The notes under the pieces are model-generated. The model was given only the letters and a program-made list of their open reading frames with translations. It did not search any database and was not told the origin of the DNA. The translations under genes were made by a program, and so were the position numbers. This document shows, piece after piece, positions 21,655-32,742 of a stretch of 64,000 nucleotides of DNA. Source of the stretch: Fragilaria radians (Eukaryota; Bacillariophyta; Fragilariophyceae; Fragilariales; Fragilariaceae); assembly GCA_900642245.1 (NCBI GenBank), contig CAAAJI010000008.1, forward strand, positions 126,488 to 190,487. Reading direction: 5' to 3'. Position 1 is the stretch's first letter; each line of letters starts with the position of its first letter.

Positions 21655-23973
21655 TTATATAGGACTTAAATCTATTTGGCTCAAATTTTGCTCCTGTTCC
21701 CTCACAACAGTTCCTCCTAATTTAGTATGGATAGATGTCACCGAGTCATTGTCCTTCTTCGTATGATTGGCGATGCTTTGGTTAGTGGATGATACTGTCA
21801 TCCTATCGGAATTTCGTTCGATAGCTGCTTGGGCATGATGATACCATTTTTCGGATATAGATACATTCGATTGCAACGAAAGTGCAAGACCTCGTAACAG
21901 CAGGGACGCGCGATATATCATGGAGAGTTCTTTTGGAAAATAAACAATCCGATCCATCTTGTGAAGTTTGGCATGCCATGCATGACTGAGGTGATACGGT
22001 TGGATTGACCCGAACAACAGTCTGGCAAAATTGGCCAAAAACTCAGTAGAATTATTTTGAGTTTGGATACCCAAGTCACGGAATGCATTTGCAATGACCT
22101 CATCTGAATCAGCTTGGGCAACTGCCACTATGAGTCGTGCCACAAGTACTTGCTCCTCGAGTGTAATTCGTTTGCACTGTCCAAAGTCGATAAGCCCAAT
22201 TTGGGACTGAGAGTATTGCTTCGTATCCGTAGTATCTTGATCATCGTCCAAGATAAGTATATTACCAGGATGAGGGTCGGCATTGAATAATCCTAATTCA
22301 AATATTTGATGCCCATGAACATCGAACAGGGCATCAATCCAGGATTCAGTTTGGCTCCAAAGACGAGATTGCTGTGATAACTTTTGGTTTTCTTCCGCCC
22401 ATGATTCCCAGCTGGATGGGACTGGCAGAGTAGGAGATATCGTTTGAATAGCACCAACAAGTGCGACTGTAAATGATAGGTAAATTCTTTGAGCCAATCG
22501 TATCGACCACAACAAATTATCGACTCCCAAACAATACATGCCGATCCACTGTGGGATTTTTATCAACCATGATCCTTGAGGTTGTACAACTAATTCGCCA
22601 TTTGATGCACTGGTACTTGAGGTCTCAAACATGGCATCGTGATTATCCATGGAATTTTGGCTCGATGTCGATCCATCTGACTTTGCTCCAGAATACTCTT
22701 GGGTGGCATCACGAAGAACTTGAATAGATCCTTTCGAAGTATCGATCCCCATAATCGCCAATCGTCGTCTGGCTTCTTCTTCGAGTTTCCTACCTGGAAG
22801 GTATGTCATGGTAATAACTCTTGAGGTGCATAGTGTATCGTAAGGTTCGGGCACAATGACCTTATGTACTGCGTAAGGAGACGTCGAGACAAGAGATGAA
22901 TGATATATTTCCTTCAAATTTTGTCGCTCTGCATCAAAGTCCAGTTCTGCCAAAAACTGTCGAGAGAATTCATCAAAGTATACCTGAGCAGCATGTTTAT
23001 CGACAAGACCTGCCCAGACACATAATCGAAGCACATTCCTAACACAAGTGATGTCAGCAGGAATTTGCCACTTAGCATCTGGATATTGTACTTTGAGAAT
23101 AACATCAACCTCAGCATCATCATTATCATGTTGCGATCTTTTGTTTCCTGGCATACGATCTAGTCGAAGCTTTGCACGATGTGCCTGACCAATAGATGCA
23201 GCTCCACAGGGTATTTTATCAATAGAGATGAATAATTCATCGAGAGATAATGGAGATGATGATGCGGATAAGATGTCTGAGAACTCTTTCTCCAAGAATG
23301 GCTTAATGACAGTGTCGTAGTCTTGCCATCCAGGGACATCACTTTGTAGAGTTCGAAAGGCGACTCTGAAGGGATCTGGAACAGGTAACATAGTGACCGA
23401 CAATACTTGGCCTAGCTTAATGTACAGACCCTTCAAATCTCGCATAATTTGTAGAACTTTGGGAGCATGTCGATCGTGTGAAGCCTTTAGCCGATCTTGT
23501 CGTGTGTAGTAATATCTGTCATGATCCATGTCCTGGCCTTCATTTACGTCCAAAGTATTACTATTTTGGCGACTCCAAGTTTGATATCTCACGAGGGGAC
23601 TAGACGATGCAAAATTCCAATAATAGTCCCAAATCACTGGTAGGAGACAATTCCAGAATGTAACTTGACGTCGAATTCCCATAATTCCCATTTCCATTTG
23701 TTCATACGTCTCCTTGTCGTACGACAAATAACAATATGATCCCAGTATCATCGTCGATGTTAGACCAATGGCTCTAGCTCTTTGAGATTTATCCGTCAGG
23801 AGATTGATTCGCTGTTTCCCGGATGGTCCCATTGTATACTTTCGAATCAAAGAACTGATGGGAAGGCTTTTCTGATTTGTCAAATATTTGACTGCACCAT
23901 CATTCAACGACGACTTTCGCTTAAGACTTGTGAGAAAACCTGTCTTAAATCGTCGTATGAGTTGATTTTGCAT
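21655..23973 (-). CDS. ABC1/UbiB/ADCK-family atypical kinase
   Basis: Single-exon gene, 772 residues. All family signatures are present: KLGQ at 186-189 (the KxGQ motif), the Ala-rich nucleotide loop GAASIGQAH near 257-265, the invariant Lys294 in VILKVQYP, the E-L-D-F-D-x-E block near 343-349, DPHPGN at 566-571, and LIDFGQ with the metal Asp596. The first 50 residues are basic and lack acidic residues apart from one Asp, which suits a mitochondrial presequence. A hydrophobic stretch lies around 68-85. Between the N- and C-lobe motifs there is an extra block of about 140 residues (400-540) with Ser-rich and hydrophobic parts. Family members regulate coenzyme Q or lipid metabolism in mitochondria or plastids; which one applies here is inferred only from the N-terminus. 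It most resembles the ADCK1/5 branch. Confidence 0.9.
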   Translation of the reverse strand: MQNQLIRRFKTGFLTSLKRKSSLNDGAVKYLTNQKSLPISSLIRKYTMGPSGKQRINLLTDKSQRARAIGLTSTMILGSYCYLSYDKETYEQMEMGIMGIRRQVTFWNCLLPVIWDYYWNFASSSPLVRYQTWSRQNSNTLDVNEGQDMDHDRYYYTRQDRLKASHDRHAPKVLQIMRDLKGLYIKLGQVLSVTMLPVPDPFRVAFRTLQSDVPGWQDYDTVIKPFLEKEFSDILSASSSPLSLDELFISIDKIPCGAASIGQAHRAKLRLDRMPGNKRSQHDNDDAEVDVILKVQYPDAKWQIPADITCVRNVLRLCVWAGLVDKHAAQVYFDEFSRQFLAELDFDAERQNLKEIYHSSLVSTSPYAVHKVIVPEPYDTLCTSRVITMTYLPGRKLEEEARRRLAIMGIDTSKGSIQVLRDATQEYSGAKSDGSTSSQNSMDNHDAMFETSSTSASNGELVVQPQGSWLIKIPQWIGMYCLGVDNLLWSIRLAQRIYLSFTVALVGAIQTISPTLPVPSSWESWAEENQKLSQQSRLWSQTESWIDALFDVHGHQIFELGLFNADPHPGNILILDDDQDTTDTKQYSQSQIGLIDFGQCKRITLEEQVLVARLIVAVAQADSDEVIANAFRDLGIQTQNNSTEFLANFARLLFGSIQPYHLSHAWHAKLHKMDRIVYFPKELSMIYRASLLLRGLALSLQSNVSISEKWYHHAQAAIERNSDRMTVSSTNQSIANHTKKDNDSVTSIHTKLGGTVVREQEQNLSQIDLSPI

Positions 23974-25191
23974 TAGTTTCGATTTCCTTGAATGAATCTA
24001 TGATTCCAATCTCTCCACTTTTTTTTCGTTTTCTTCTTTCGAATTATATCTACTGGTGTGAAAGAAGAATCTTTTCATTTTGTTCCTAACGATTCCTGAC
24101 GCAGACTTTCATTAAAATTATAAGGTTATGCGATATTGATCTTCACCATTCCAGCAGATTTTTCATCAATAAGTATATAGGGTATTGATCATCACTTTTC
24201 CAGCTTCGCATTCCCAATTTGGAATTTAATGACTCAGAAAGTAACTGTATCTTCATCAGCATTTGGGGTATGTATTCAAAAACCACTTTTGCGCCTAATT
24301 TGTTGTGTATGATGTTCCTCCCTCATATTTGATAACCAAAGATCAAATCAGTTTTGTCTTATGCGTCCATCAAATGTTAAACGTTGCCAACCAACATCGT
24401 GACTCAATGCATTGAAATATCATAATTGTATGGCACTTAAGACGTGTCCTGATTTAAAAGGAGTTAAGAGGTTATGAGCAAAAATTAGTCTTCTACACAC
24501 TATAAAACATTATAAACAATTCATTTATGTGGCTGTATTGGAGATGCCCAAACGTTTGAATACAAGCAGATAAGGACAGAACAAACATGTTCGCATCTAT
24601 TTGTGTTAATACATGCAGATACAATAGATAAGCAGAACGCGTATAGCGCAATGCGTAATTGTTCATTTCATTTATCTCGCAATATTGTAATGAAAATATT
24701 TATCATAAGCAAAATTTTATATTGACTGTCCATTCTGGAAAAGCAACATAAATTCAATTTACGTGAATCTTGTTACTATCCCTACACAATATGAATGTAT
24801 GCTTCAATAATAGAAAATGATTTAGCATTTTGAACTCTCAACGTGTGACACTGTGGTCACGCTTTTCTTGGCTGCAAAACAAAACAAATTAAGCAATAGC
24901 TATGAGGAAGTTTGTTAAATTTGCTAGCTTACCTTCAGCTGTTCACTAATCCCCCAGGAACAGACTCTACGCATTTCAAAGCTATGTGACAAATGTAGAC
25001 AAGGTTTCTTAGTCCAAGTTCTCGTAACGTTACTATTTATTATTTTCTTGATCTTTACAAACTCCATACATTTTAATGAATATTTTCAATGCGCAACCAA
25101 GAAAACTTTTTTCAATGCAAGGAAACAATTCCAAGCGTAAAGTATATCAATTGAAAAATGCTCGGTCTGTGACGAGGATCAAAGTCAAGAA
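23974..25191. other. Intergenic, no gene seen
   Basis: 1.2 kb upstream of the ABC1 kinase (minus) and downstream of the membrane protein (minus). AT-rich and without convincing frames. A 13-codon ATG frame at 24229 ends in GGGGTATGT, which looks like a splice donor, but no matching downstream exon is visible. Confidence 0.4.
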
Positions 25192-25848
25192 TTAGAAATT
25201 GGAGTTATCATCTTTAGTATCATACTTGCTTTTTAGCTTGCGATCCCACTCATTCAAGAGATCAGCTTCCTTTTGATCTGAGCTAATCAAATCGTCGGTC
25301 GTTTGGCGATTATTCAACGAATATAAGAAAAAAGCAAAGAGCAACGCTGTAGCACCGAACACCCCGACTTCGAACATAGGGCTTCCATTCTGTACTGTTA
25401 TCGGTACGATAAGGCCTGTCGATAGAATCGATGCAACCAAAGCGAAAATTTGAGCTGAAGAAAAATCCTTCGTATCGTCCGTTTCACCTTGCAATATCTG
25501 AGTAGTCAAACCATAAAAGCTCAAGAAAAGTCCAACAAACAGTCCTGCAGAAAGCGGAGATAAAACTAGGAACGATGAAACAAGAATCAAGGGATAAATC
25601 AAAGGTAAATCATCAATAAAAGGAGTTGGTTGCAACACAATTTCTGCCAACTGATCGACGACTGTAATCAATGTTGAGGAATCATCGGATAACTCTTCTT
25701 CGTTCGAGTTTCTCTGACCTTGAAGAAATTCTGTATAATCTAGTGTCTTCTTATGGAGAAGCAGATGACTTCTCTCGTAAGTTGGATTAATAAGATTCAC
25801 TAATAGTTGATGCATCAAACAATGACACGAATGAGGATATTTGGCCAC
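25192..25848 (-). CDS. Small multi-pass membrane protein, 5' end uncertain
   Basis: Minus-strand open frame of about 218 codons. The frame stays open upstream of 25848 to about 25896, but the first ATG inside it is at 25815, giving 207 residues. So the true start may lie in a missing 5' exon, with a possible AG acceptor near 25890. After a polar N-terminal 75 residues there are about four hydrophobic segments (LPLIYPLILVSSFLVLSPLS, AGLFVGLFLSFYGL, IFALVASILSTGLIVPITV, and VGVFGATALLFAFFLYSL). A charged C-terminal tail follows (SDQKEADLLNEWDRKLKSKY). The layout resembles small thylakoid or mitochondrial membrane proteins, but I do not recognise a family. A pogo-like transposon begins within about 60-100 bp of the upstream side. 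Confidence 0.6.
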   Translation of the reverse strand: MAKYPHSCHCLMHQLLVNLINPTYERSHLLLHKKTLDYTEFLQGQRNSNEEELSDDSSTLITVVDQLAEIVLQPTPFIDDLPLIYPLILVSSFLVLSPLSAGLFVGLFLSFYGLTTQILQGETDDTKDFSSAQIFALVASILSTGLIVPITVQNGSPMFEVGVFGATALLFAFFLYSLNNRQTTDDLISSDQKEADLLNEWDRKLKSKYDTKDDNSNF

Positions 25849-25904
25849 AAAGGTGTCAACACTCCATTTTTGGTATGAAATGTTATCGAAACTAACTTAA
25901 CGTA

Positions 25905-27300
25905 GAGTCCCAGTTTATGGCTGGCTTGTACACCAGTTTTCCCGAAAATGAAATCTAGCCAATAATGTGACGAATAAAAAAAAAAGGATTTTGATTGGAT
26001 AAATTTTGTAGTCTCCAGTTTATGGCCGATTTCACAAAATCATGCCGAGGAAAAAGGTTTACAGCCAAGAAGACTTAGATGAAGCTGTTGAAAAGTATCT
26101 GGAGGGTATGAAGCTAAGAGCTGTATGTAAAGCATTACCCAATGTTCCCAAGAGAACCATTACTCGTTTGGCAAAGAAGAAAAGAGATGGAATTGAAGCA
26201 AAAAGGCCTGGACCTACACCAATTTTGTCTGTGGAAATAGAAGATGATCTCAAGGCCTGGATTGTTGGCATGCAGTGTCAAGGGTTCCCTGTCTCCAGGG
26301 ATGCCATACTTATCAAAGGGAATGAACTCTATCATTCAATGTTTGGGAGCACTCGTCAAGTTGGTTCATTGAAACATGGATGGTTGAAAAGATTCATGGA
26401 ACGACATCCAATATTGTGCTTGCAAACTGCACAAATTGTCAAACATGTCAGAGCAGAAACCTCCAAAGAAGGTCTCAAAAATTTCTTTTGGGAGCTATCT
26501 AAGCATTGTATTGAGTGCAAGATCACAAGCGACAGAGTATTCAATATGGATGAAACTGGATTTTGTCAAAACAGTAAGACAAAAAAACTTGTGGCTGTGT
26601 ATGGTTCCAAGAATGTTTGGAGCAAGTGGGCAGATTCCTCATTCCATTTGACAGTTGTTGCATGTGTTGGAGCCAATGGATTTGCAGTCCCTCCACTTTT
26701 TGTTGTGCCTGGACAGCGTCTTTCATGAGACATGATGGATGGATGTGATATACCTGGTGGTTCAGGCACAGTGGCACCAAAAGGATTCATGAATGCACGC
26801 TTGTTTGTGAAATGGTTAAGTCATTTTGATTCAGCTGTACCAGAAACAATAAAGAGGCCATTGATATTGGTATATGATGGTTACAGCAGTCATTTCAATG
26901 AAGACATTGTTACCAAGGCAAGCCTCAACATGATATTGGTTTTATTGCTTTCAAACGCTACCCACCTTGTACAACCTTTGGATATTGCTGTGTTCAAGCC
27001 ATTTAAGACAACTATGAAAAGAATTTTTGGATCAAAGAATGATAGAAAATGCAATTGTATCAATCTAAAAAAAAGCTGCAATTGCATGGACTGAGGGAAT
27101 TCAAGCCAAGAAGAAAAATATACTTTCTGGGTTTGAAGCCAGTGGAATTTGGCCGTTGAATTTTACAGCATCCAAGCAAGACTCAAGCTCTTTCAAGATG
27201 GTGGTGTTAATTTGACAAAGGTTGAGGCTGCACCATGGATCACTAGCCGTGAGGTTGTACAAACTCAAATCTTGCTTCTCCCACCAGCCATTGACAGAGT
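25905..27300 (+). mobile_element. Pogo/Tigger-like DNA transposon, nearly intact
   Basis: Contains one transposase (26042-27215). The phrase CAGTTTATGGC occurs twice in front of it, at about 25911 and again at 26020 just before the ATG, and may belong to the element's terminal or subterminal repeats. I could not find the matching inverted copy on the right side, so the borders are approximate. Pogo elements insert at TA. Confidence 0.55.
26042..27215 (+). pseudogene. Pogo/Tigger-like transposase with one stop and one frameshift
   Basis: DDE transposase of the Tc1/mariner superfamily, pogo branch. Residues 1-45 form a psq-type helix-turn-helix (YSQEDLDEAVEKYLEG...PKRTITRLAKK). Residues 60-125 are a CENP-B-type second DNA-binding domain. 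The catalytic domain has NMDETGF (Asp170), LILVYDGYSSH (Asp279) and QPLDIAVF (Asp314), so all three acidic residues are present with a 34-residue gap between the last two. Two lesions break it: an in-frame TGA at 26726-26728, and a one-base shift in the A-run at about 27067-27074. After the shift the frame continues with GFEASGIWPLNF, the normal family C-terminal block, to 27215. So few defects suggest recent activity. Confidence 0.85.
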
Positions 27301-27330
27301 CTCTTGTATGTCATAGATTCATAGATTTAG

Positions 27331-27464
27331 TTCTAAAATTTAAATTATAATCTCAGTTAAAATCTTTTTAGTAAGTGTTTTGAATCGTTTTTTGGTGTTC
27401 TAAAATTTAAATTACAATCTCAGTTAAAAGCTTTTTAGTAAGTGTTTTGAACCGTTTTTTCGGT
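27331..27464. repeat. Two-copy tandem repeat, 67-bp period
   Basis: TTCTAAAATTTAAATTATAA...GTAAGTGTTTTGAATCG at 27331 is repeated at 27398 with a few changes (ATTACAATCTCAG, AACCGTTTT). It lies between the pogo element and the first Copia element. Confidence 0.9.
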
Positions 27465-27599
27465 TTCTAAACAGGAGATTATCATCTTACATTCAAGAAC
27501 TCAAAGTCTAGCCCTAAAGCCTTGAAGTCATTCTAATCCAAGAGTAGGTTTTCGTTTTTATCACGTATTAAAACGTCCGGACAAAGAACAAAACCGAAA

Positions 27600-29720
27600 A
27601 TATAAATGCAGCTGAAATTCCAAGGATTGCGAGAGGTGGAGCATCACCTTCCTTGCAAAATCCAGACTCAGAGGGTATAGAGAACTGATTGTTGGCTCAG
27701 AGATTGCCTCAACAAAAGGTAGCAAAGGGTATGCCAAATTTATGCAGAAAACAAGACATTTCAATTGACCCAGACATATGCATTCAATGCATCGAGACAT
27801 TGAGGAGGAGGCTTGAGATTCTTGGACACAAGACCTCAGAAATGGATGTGATCATCCATATCATTCATAATGTGCCCCAAGAGTACAAAATAACCATCAA
27901 ATTCAATGAAAATGAGTTAGAGACGGATACAGGGTCTCTTGTGAGGGAAGAGAGAGCCTTTGAGTAGCTTTGAGCAAAATTCAAAAGAATTAGTAGTCTT
28001 TCAAGGAGAATGAGAAGGCCCTGGTAATTTTCCAAAAGTATTAAGGGAACTGCAGCTATTGCGGAATTTATGGCCGCAAGGGGTCAGAATGGATAAAAAA
28101 GGATTAGAAAGGGAGGGCAGATGAAGAACGAAGGTTCTAATCAAGATGCTGAAGAAACCCCAGGTGGCTCATCCAACAAGAAAAGTGGTGACTTAACATG
28201 CTTCTTTTGCCACAAAACAGTACATTATGCCCAAAATCGTCCAAAGAAGAAGTCCAACCAAGATAGGGAACGACAAGAAAGTTTGAACGTTACCCGAACA
28301 AATTGCTCTCATTGGTGCAGATGATCAACAGATAGCTTCAGATCTGTGGGTAGGAGATTCTGGCGCCACAAGTCACAATAGATGCAGCAAAATTGGCTTG
28401 TTTGAAACAAAACCAAGTAACAAGAAGATCATTTTGGGGGACGGGAGGAACATTAGAGTAAAAAAACGGGGAAGCTCAGAGTGGAATTTGAAGGGGGGGA
28501 AGGGTGAAGAGTTAACAGATGTGATCCTGGAAGATGCAAAATTCGTTCCAGACATAAAGATTAACCATTCAGCTTCATGGTGGCAATTTAGAGGGGTGCA
28601 AGCCTTCAATCTGAAGGAACATCCTTGGTTCTCTCAAAAGTTAAGCACAATGTGTGTTTCAACACCAAAGTGCCGATGGGATCCAGTTTCTTGATTGCAG
28701 CCAAGTTGGGACCCATAGAGCTTCAAGGTAGCCTTCCATCATCCAAACAAGACCAAAAGGAAACTCTGGCAAGAGGGAATCCAAAAGGAGATCACAAGCA
28801 TGGAGAAGAGAGGAGTTTTCAAGGTCATGCACTGAAAGTCAATCTCAGAAGGGAGGAAATTGATTGGGAACAAACGGGCATTCCAACAGAAGCAACTTGA
28901 GTTTTCAGGGCCAGGTTGGTTGCTTTCAGTTACTCTCAAATCCCTGGGATAGATTTTTCTGAAAACTATTCCCCAGCGGTTGATGTCTCAAGTTTTCGCC
29001 TAATTCTGCTTCTGATTGCAAAATTGCAGCTCAAGGCATGGTTTTTAGATGTGGAAACAGCGTTTCTACATGGGGACCTGAATGAAGACTTCTACATGAA
29101 GATCCCGGATGGATTTGAGATGTCTCAGAAGCAAAAAGGAGAGGAAACGCGAGTCCTGAAGCTAGAGAAGTCTCGCTACGGCCTGGTTCAAGCCGTCAGG
29201 CAATGGAATAGGAAATTCAAAGAGGGAATCGTGGGTTCAAGAAGAACAATATTGACCCTTGTGTGTTCCTCAGGTTCGAGAAATAAGGTTTCTTTGTGTT
29301 ATGCATGTTTGTAGACAATGCAATTACTGCAGGCAGGGAAGGGCTTATGGAACACACAATCCAGAGGTTAGGAAAGGTTTTTTACATCAAGGTCCAGAAA
29401 GTATTGAGGACTTCCTTGGATGTGAGATTCACAAAGGAATTGATGAAATCTTCTTGACTCAGAAGAGAATTGTCAAGGCAAAAAGGACTGCAAGACCCCT
29501 CAGCACCATGGTTCTTTGTGATCAGACCTCTAGAGTCGGAAAACGTTGATGACTTGACCCAGAAATGGTTCAGATCAAGCATAGCGTGCCTGCTTTATCT
29601 GGTAAAGCTCTCAAGACCAGATTTGGCCAATTCTATTTTCAAATTGTTCTAAAGTCATAGATGGTGTTGGAGAACAAGCTTGGATATACCGTGGACAACT
29701 ATGGAACTGGTCACTGCAAG
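27600..29720 (+). mobile_element. Copia-type element with internal deletion (gag, protease, RT)
   Basis: Same family as 1-956. Gag begins near 27606, with frames shifting near 27740, and carries ETLRRRLEILGHKTSEMD. The remnants of two zinc knuckles follow, one reading CSYCGIYG in a shifted frame near 28050 and one CFFCHKTVHYAQN near 28200. The protease active site DSGATSHNRC is intact at 28356. The integrase is missing: protease-linked sequence runs into reverse transcriptase within about 28690-28780. RT is recognisable from FSENYSPAVDVSSFRLILLL and FLDVETAFLHGDLNEDFYMK (28916-29314). Later RT/RNase H-linker pieces (VLRTSLDVRFTKE, LVKLSRPDLANSIFKLF) come in shifting frames to about 29720. Multiple frameshifts; not functional. 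No LTRs could be defined. Confidence 0.85.
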
Positions 29721-29959
29721 TAAGTTGAAGGTGCAATTGAGGGCCACAGAATATTAAAAGTATGATTGACAGAAAATTAAACGTACTATCAACAATCGAG
29801 GACCGCAGAAAATAGAGCTCATTATAAAATGTAGTGATTATCAACATCCTTCCACCTCTTCATATTCTAGACTCTGGTACATTGTGCTTCAACTCCCTCC
29901 CCAGGTGTTTCACTTACACCTGTTCTTTCAGTCAGAATACAACATTAATTTATTAGAAA

Positions 29960-32742
29960 ATGTCTATTCCTCCCACAAGAAACACCTATTTTGAGGTTCT
30001 ACAATCATCTGCACAATCGTCGTCACCCACGGTTGTATCAAGCCGACAGACCAACATCAGTAGCACCGATAATGACCGACAAAACTGGCAGAAGTGTCGC
30101 AATAAGATCACAATCATCACCAGTCAGACACTACTATTTGAAGGGAAACGCGAGGACTTAAAGGGACACATTTATGATTGCATTGACAGCCGTCAAGGCC
30201 ATCAGCACTCCAGGACCACAAAGGAGATATCTGAATATGTTGGAAGAACATATAAATTTGGAATGGACACAACGCCGTCCATTGAGAAGTTACAGCTAGT
30301 TTTGATCCCCATGCCAAGTAATCCAACTCTTGAATGAACCGCACCGACATTAGGATCTAGGAGAAACAAATTGATGACTATGTTAAGCGTGAGGCAAGTT
30401 GAAAGGAAGATATCAACACCACTTCCCCACTCATCTGGGGCCAATGCTCTGATACAATGCATCAAAAAGTGGAATCCTTTGAAGGCTTTAAGCATTTCAG
30501 AAGATGGGGACACCATGGAGCTGCTAAAGGTGCTCAAGGACACAGCATTTAATCTTTTGACATAAAAGTACCCCTCAAGCAATTCATGAAGCCAGGAGGA
30601 GATTTTATAACTGTTATCAACAATGTCATCACTCTATCCAAGGATACCTTGAAACATTCCTGAACAACTTGGATGTTTTGTCTCACATTGGAAGATCCAT
30701 ATGCCACAACATGAGACTCTTAGAGAAACATTGCAAGAGAAAAAGAAGTGTTTGTGGCAGAGCTAAGTGAACTTGACAAGGTAACAGAATAAAAACAATA
30801 TGTGGCAACTGCTTTCATCCTCAGAGCAGAGTGGAATTGCTTTGGGAAGCTACTCCATAAGCTCCAAACTGACAATATCAGCTACCATGAGCCCAAGATC
30901 CATAATCACAGGCTACCAGGTCAATTTTGAAAAACACTGCAAAGTTGAATATGGCAAGTACATTCAGACTCACAAAGAACATGATAATTCTTTGGCTTCA
31001 CGAGCCGTTGGGGCAATAGCCATGAAGCCAATTGGAAACTTCCAAGGCTCATATGTCTTCTACAGCCTTAGGGCAGGCAGGAAGATTGTAAGCAAGCAAT
31101 GGACAAAACTACCAATGCCAGGAGAAGTGATTGATTGTGTACATTCCCTCTGCAGCAAGGAAGATACTGAAGATGATGAAAGGAATGAGGAAAATGAAGA
31201 TGGCTCCATTAAAGTGGATGTGACAGAAGATAATCATTCAATTGACTTCACTGAAACATGTGCCCAAGCCTTATGAGTACTATTCACCGGAACCAGGCGC
31301 TTCCATATTTAATGTTCGTAAAGCAAAAACGCACTGGACAAATCAAGGGCAGAGGCTGTGCACATGGTTGGAAACAGAGACTCCATCACAGTAAGGAATA
31401 TGCAAGTTTGCCAGCTGCAGCTGTGGGGTTGGTGATGCTAACTAGTGTTATTGATGCTATGGAAAATTGTGATGTTGCAACTGTGGATATTCCTGGAGCG
31501 TTCATGCAAGCTGATATGGACGAAGAGTTATATGTGAAAATTGGTGGTACTATGGTGGAACTATTGACAGGATTTGACCCACCTAAATATAAGAAATATT
31601 TCATACAGGAAAATGGAAGAAAAGTGTTATTTGCAAGACTCAATAAGGCCCTTTATGGGACTTTACGCGCAGCACTATGGTTTGGAAGAAACTGTTTATG
31701 ACATTACAGGAGTGGGGCTTTCAAATAAACCCATATGACACATGTGTGGCAAATAACCAAATTGGTGGATCACAATGCACAATATTTTGGCATGTTGATG
31801 ATCTGAAGATATCACACCAAGATCCGGAGTGGTTACCAGTATCATTGAGAAACTTACAAAGGTCTTTGGAAACGAATCACCATTAGCCGTACGGCGTGGT
31901 AAGGTACATGATTATTTGGGAATGAGTCTTGATTTCTCAGAGAAGGGGAAGGTCATTGAAAGCATGCAAGATTACATCAATGGAATTCTATCGGAAGTAC
32001 CTGATGATTTGGGTGGTAGTGCTACAACACCAGCCACAAGTGGTCTCTTTGAAATCAACAAAATGAATTCCGGATACTTGGAGGGACATATGGCGGAAAC
32101 GTTTCACACTTTAGAAGTTACTATTCTTATGTAAGAGGGGGCATGCTGACATACAAATTGCAATTGCTTTTCTTTGCACGCGTGTCAAACAGCCAAAATT
32201 TGAAGATTATAGGAAACTTGGCAGGGTGATTCAATACCTAAGGGGGTCCATTGACACTGTGTTAACTCTTGAAAACAACAATACGCATATCATAAAGTGG
32301 TGGGTAGATGCATCCTTTGCAAGTCACAACAACATGAAGAACCACACTGGAGGCATAATGAACCTTGGTAAGGGGGCCATGTGTGCAATATCTACTCCAC
32401 AAAAGGTTAATACACGGAGTTCAACAGAAGCTGAGTTCGTTGCTGAAAAAGACGTAATGCCTCAGATATTGTGGACACGTAATTTCTTAAGCAACCAAGG
32501 CATTGATCTGAAAGACAACATTGTGTATCAGGATAATAAAAGTACTATTTTTAGAGAATAATGGAAGAGGATCAAGCTCTAAGAGGACACGCCATATTGA
32601 CATCACATATGTTTTTGTAAAGGACCGCATTGACAGGAAAGAAGTCAAGATTGCATACTGTAATACAGTTAAGATGGTGGCAGATTTTTTACGAAGCCTT
32701 TACAGGGAGCATTGTTTACAAAATACAGGGATGAGATTATGA
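29960..32742 (+). mobile_element. Second Copia-type element, different lineage (gag, RT, RNase H)
   Basis: Starts with a 125-residue Gag-like frame (29960-30337) followed by broken Gag pieces (30371-30565, 30800-31276). Protease and integrase are absent. RT spans about 31320-32130, with ATVDIPGAFMQADMDEELYV, ARLNKALYGTLRAALWF and the catalytic WHVDDLKISH (a Y-V-D-D variant). RNase H follows at 32226-32742, with WWVDASFASHNNMKNHTGG, VNTRSSTEAEFVAEKDVMPQ and RTRHIDITYVFVKDR. Frame changes occur near 31700, 31830, 32130 and 32550. Its RT sequence differs clearly from the element at 27.6 kb, so it is another lineage lying directly next to it. I cannot assign LTRs. Confidence 0.85.

Noticed and set aside
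24229..24273. Short ATG frame (MTQKVTVSSSAFG) ending in a GTATGT donor-like site.
   Set aside because: No following exon or recognisable protein was found in the next kilobase on the plus strand.
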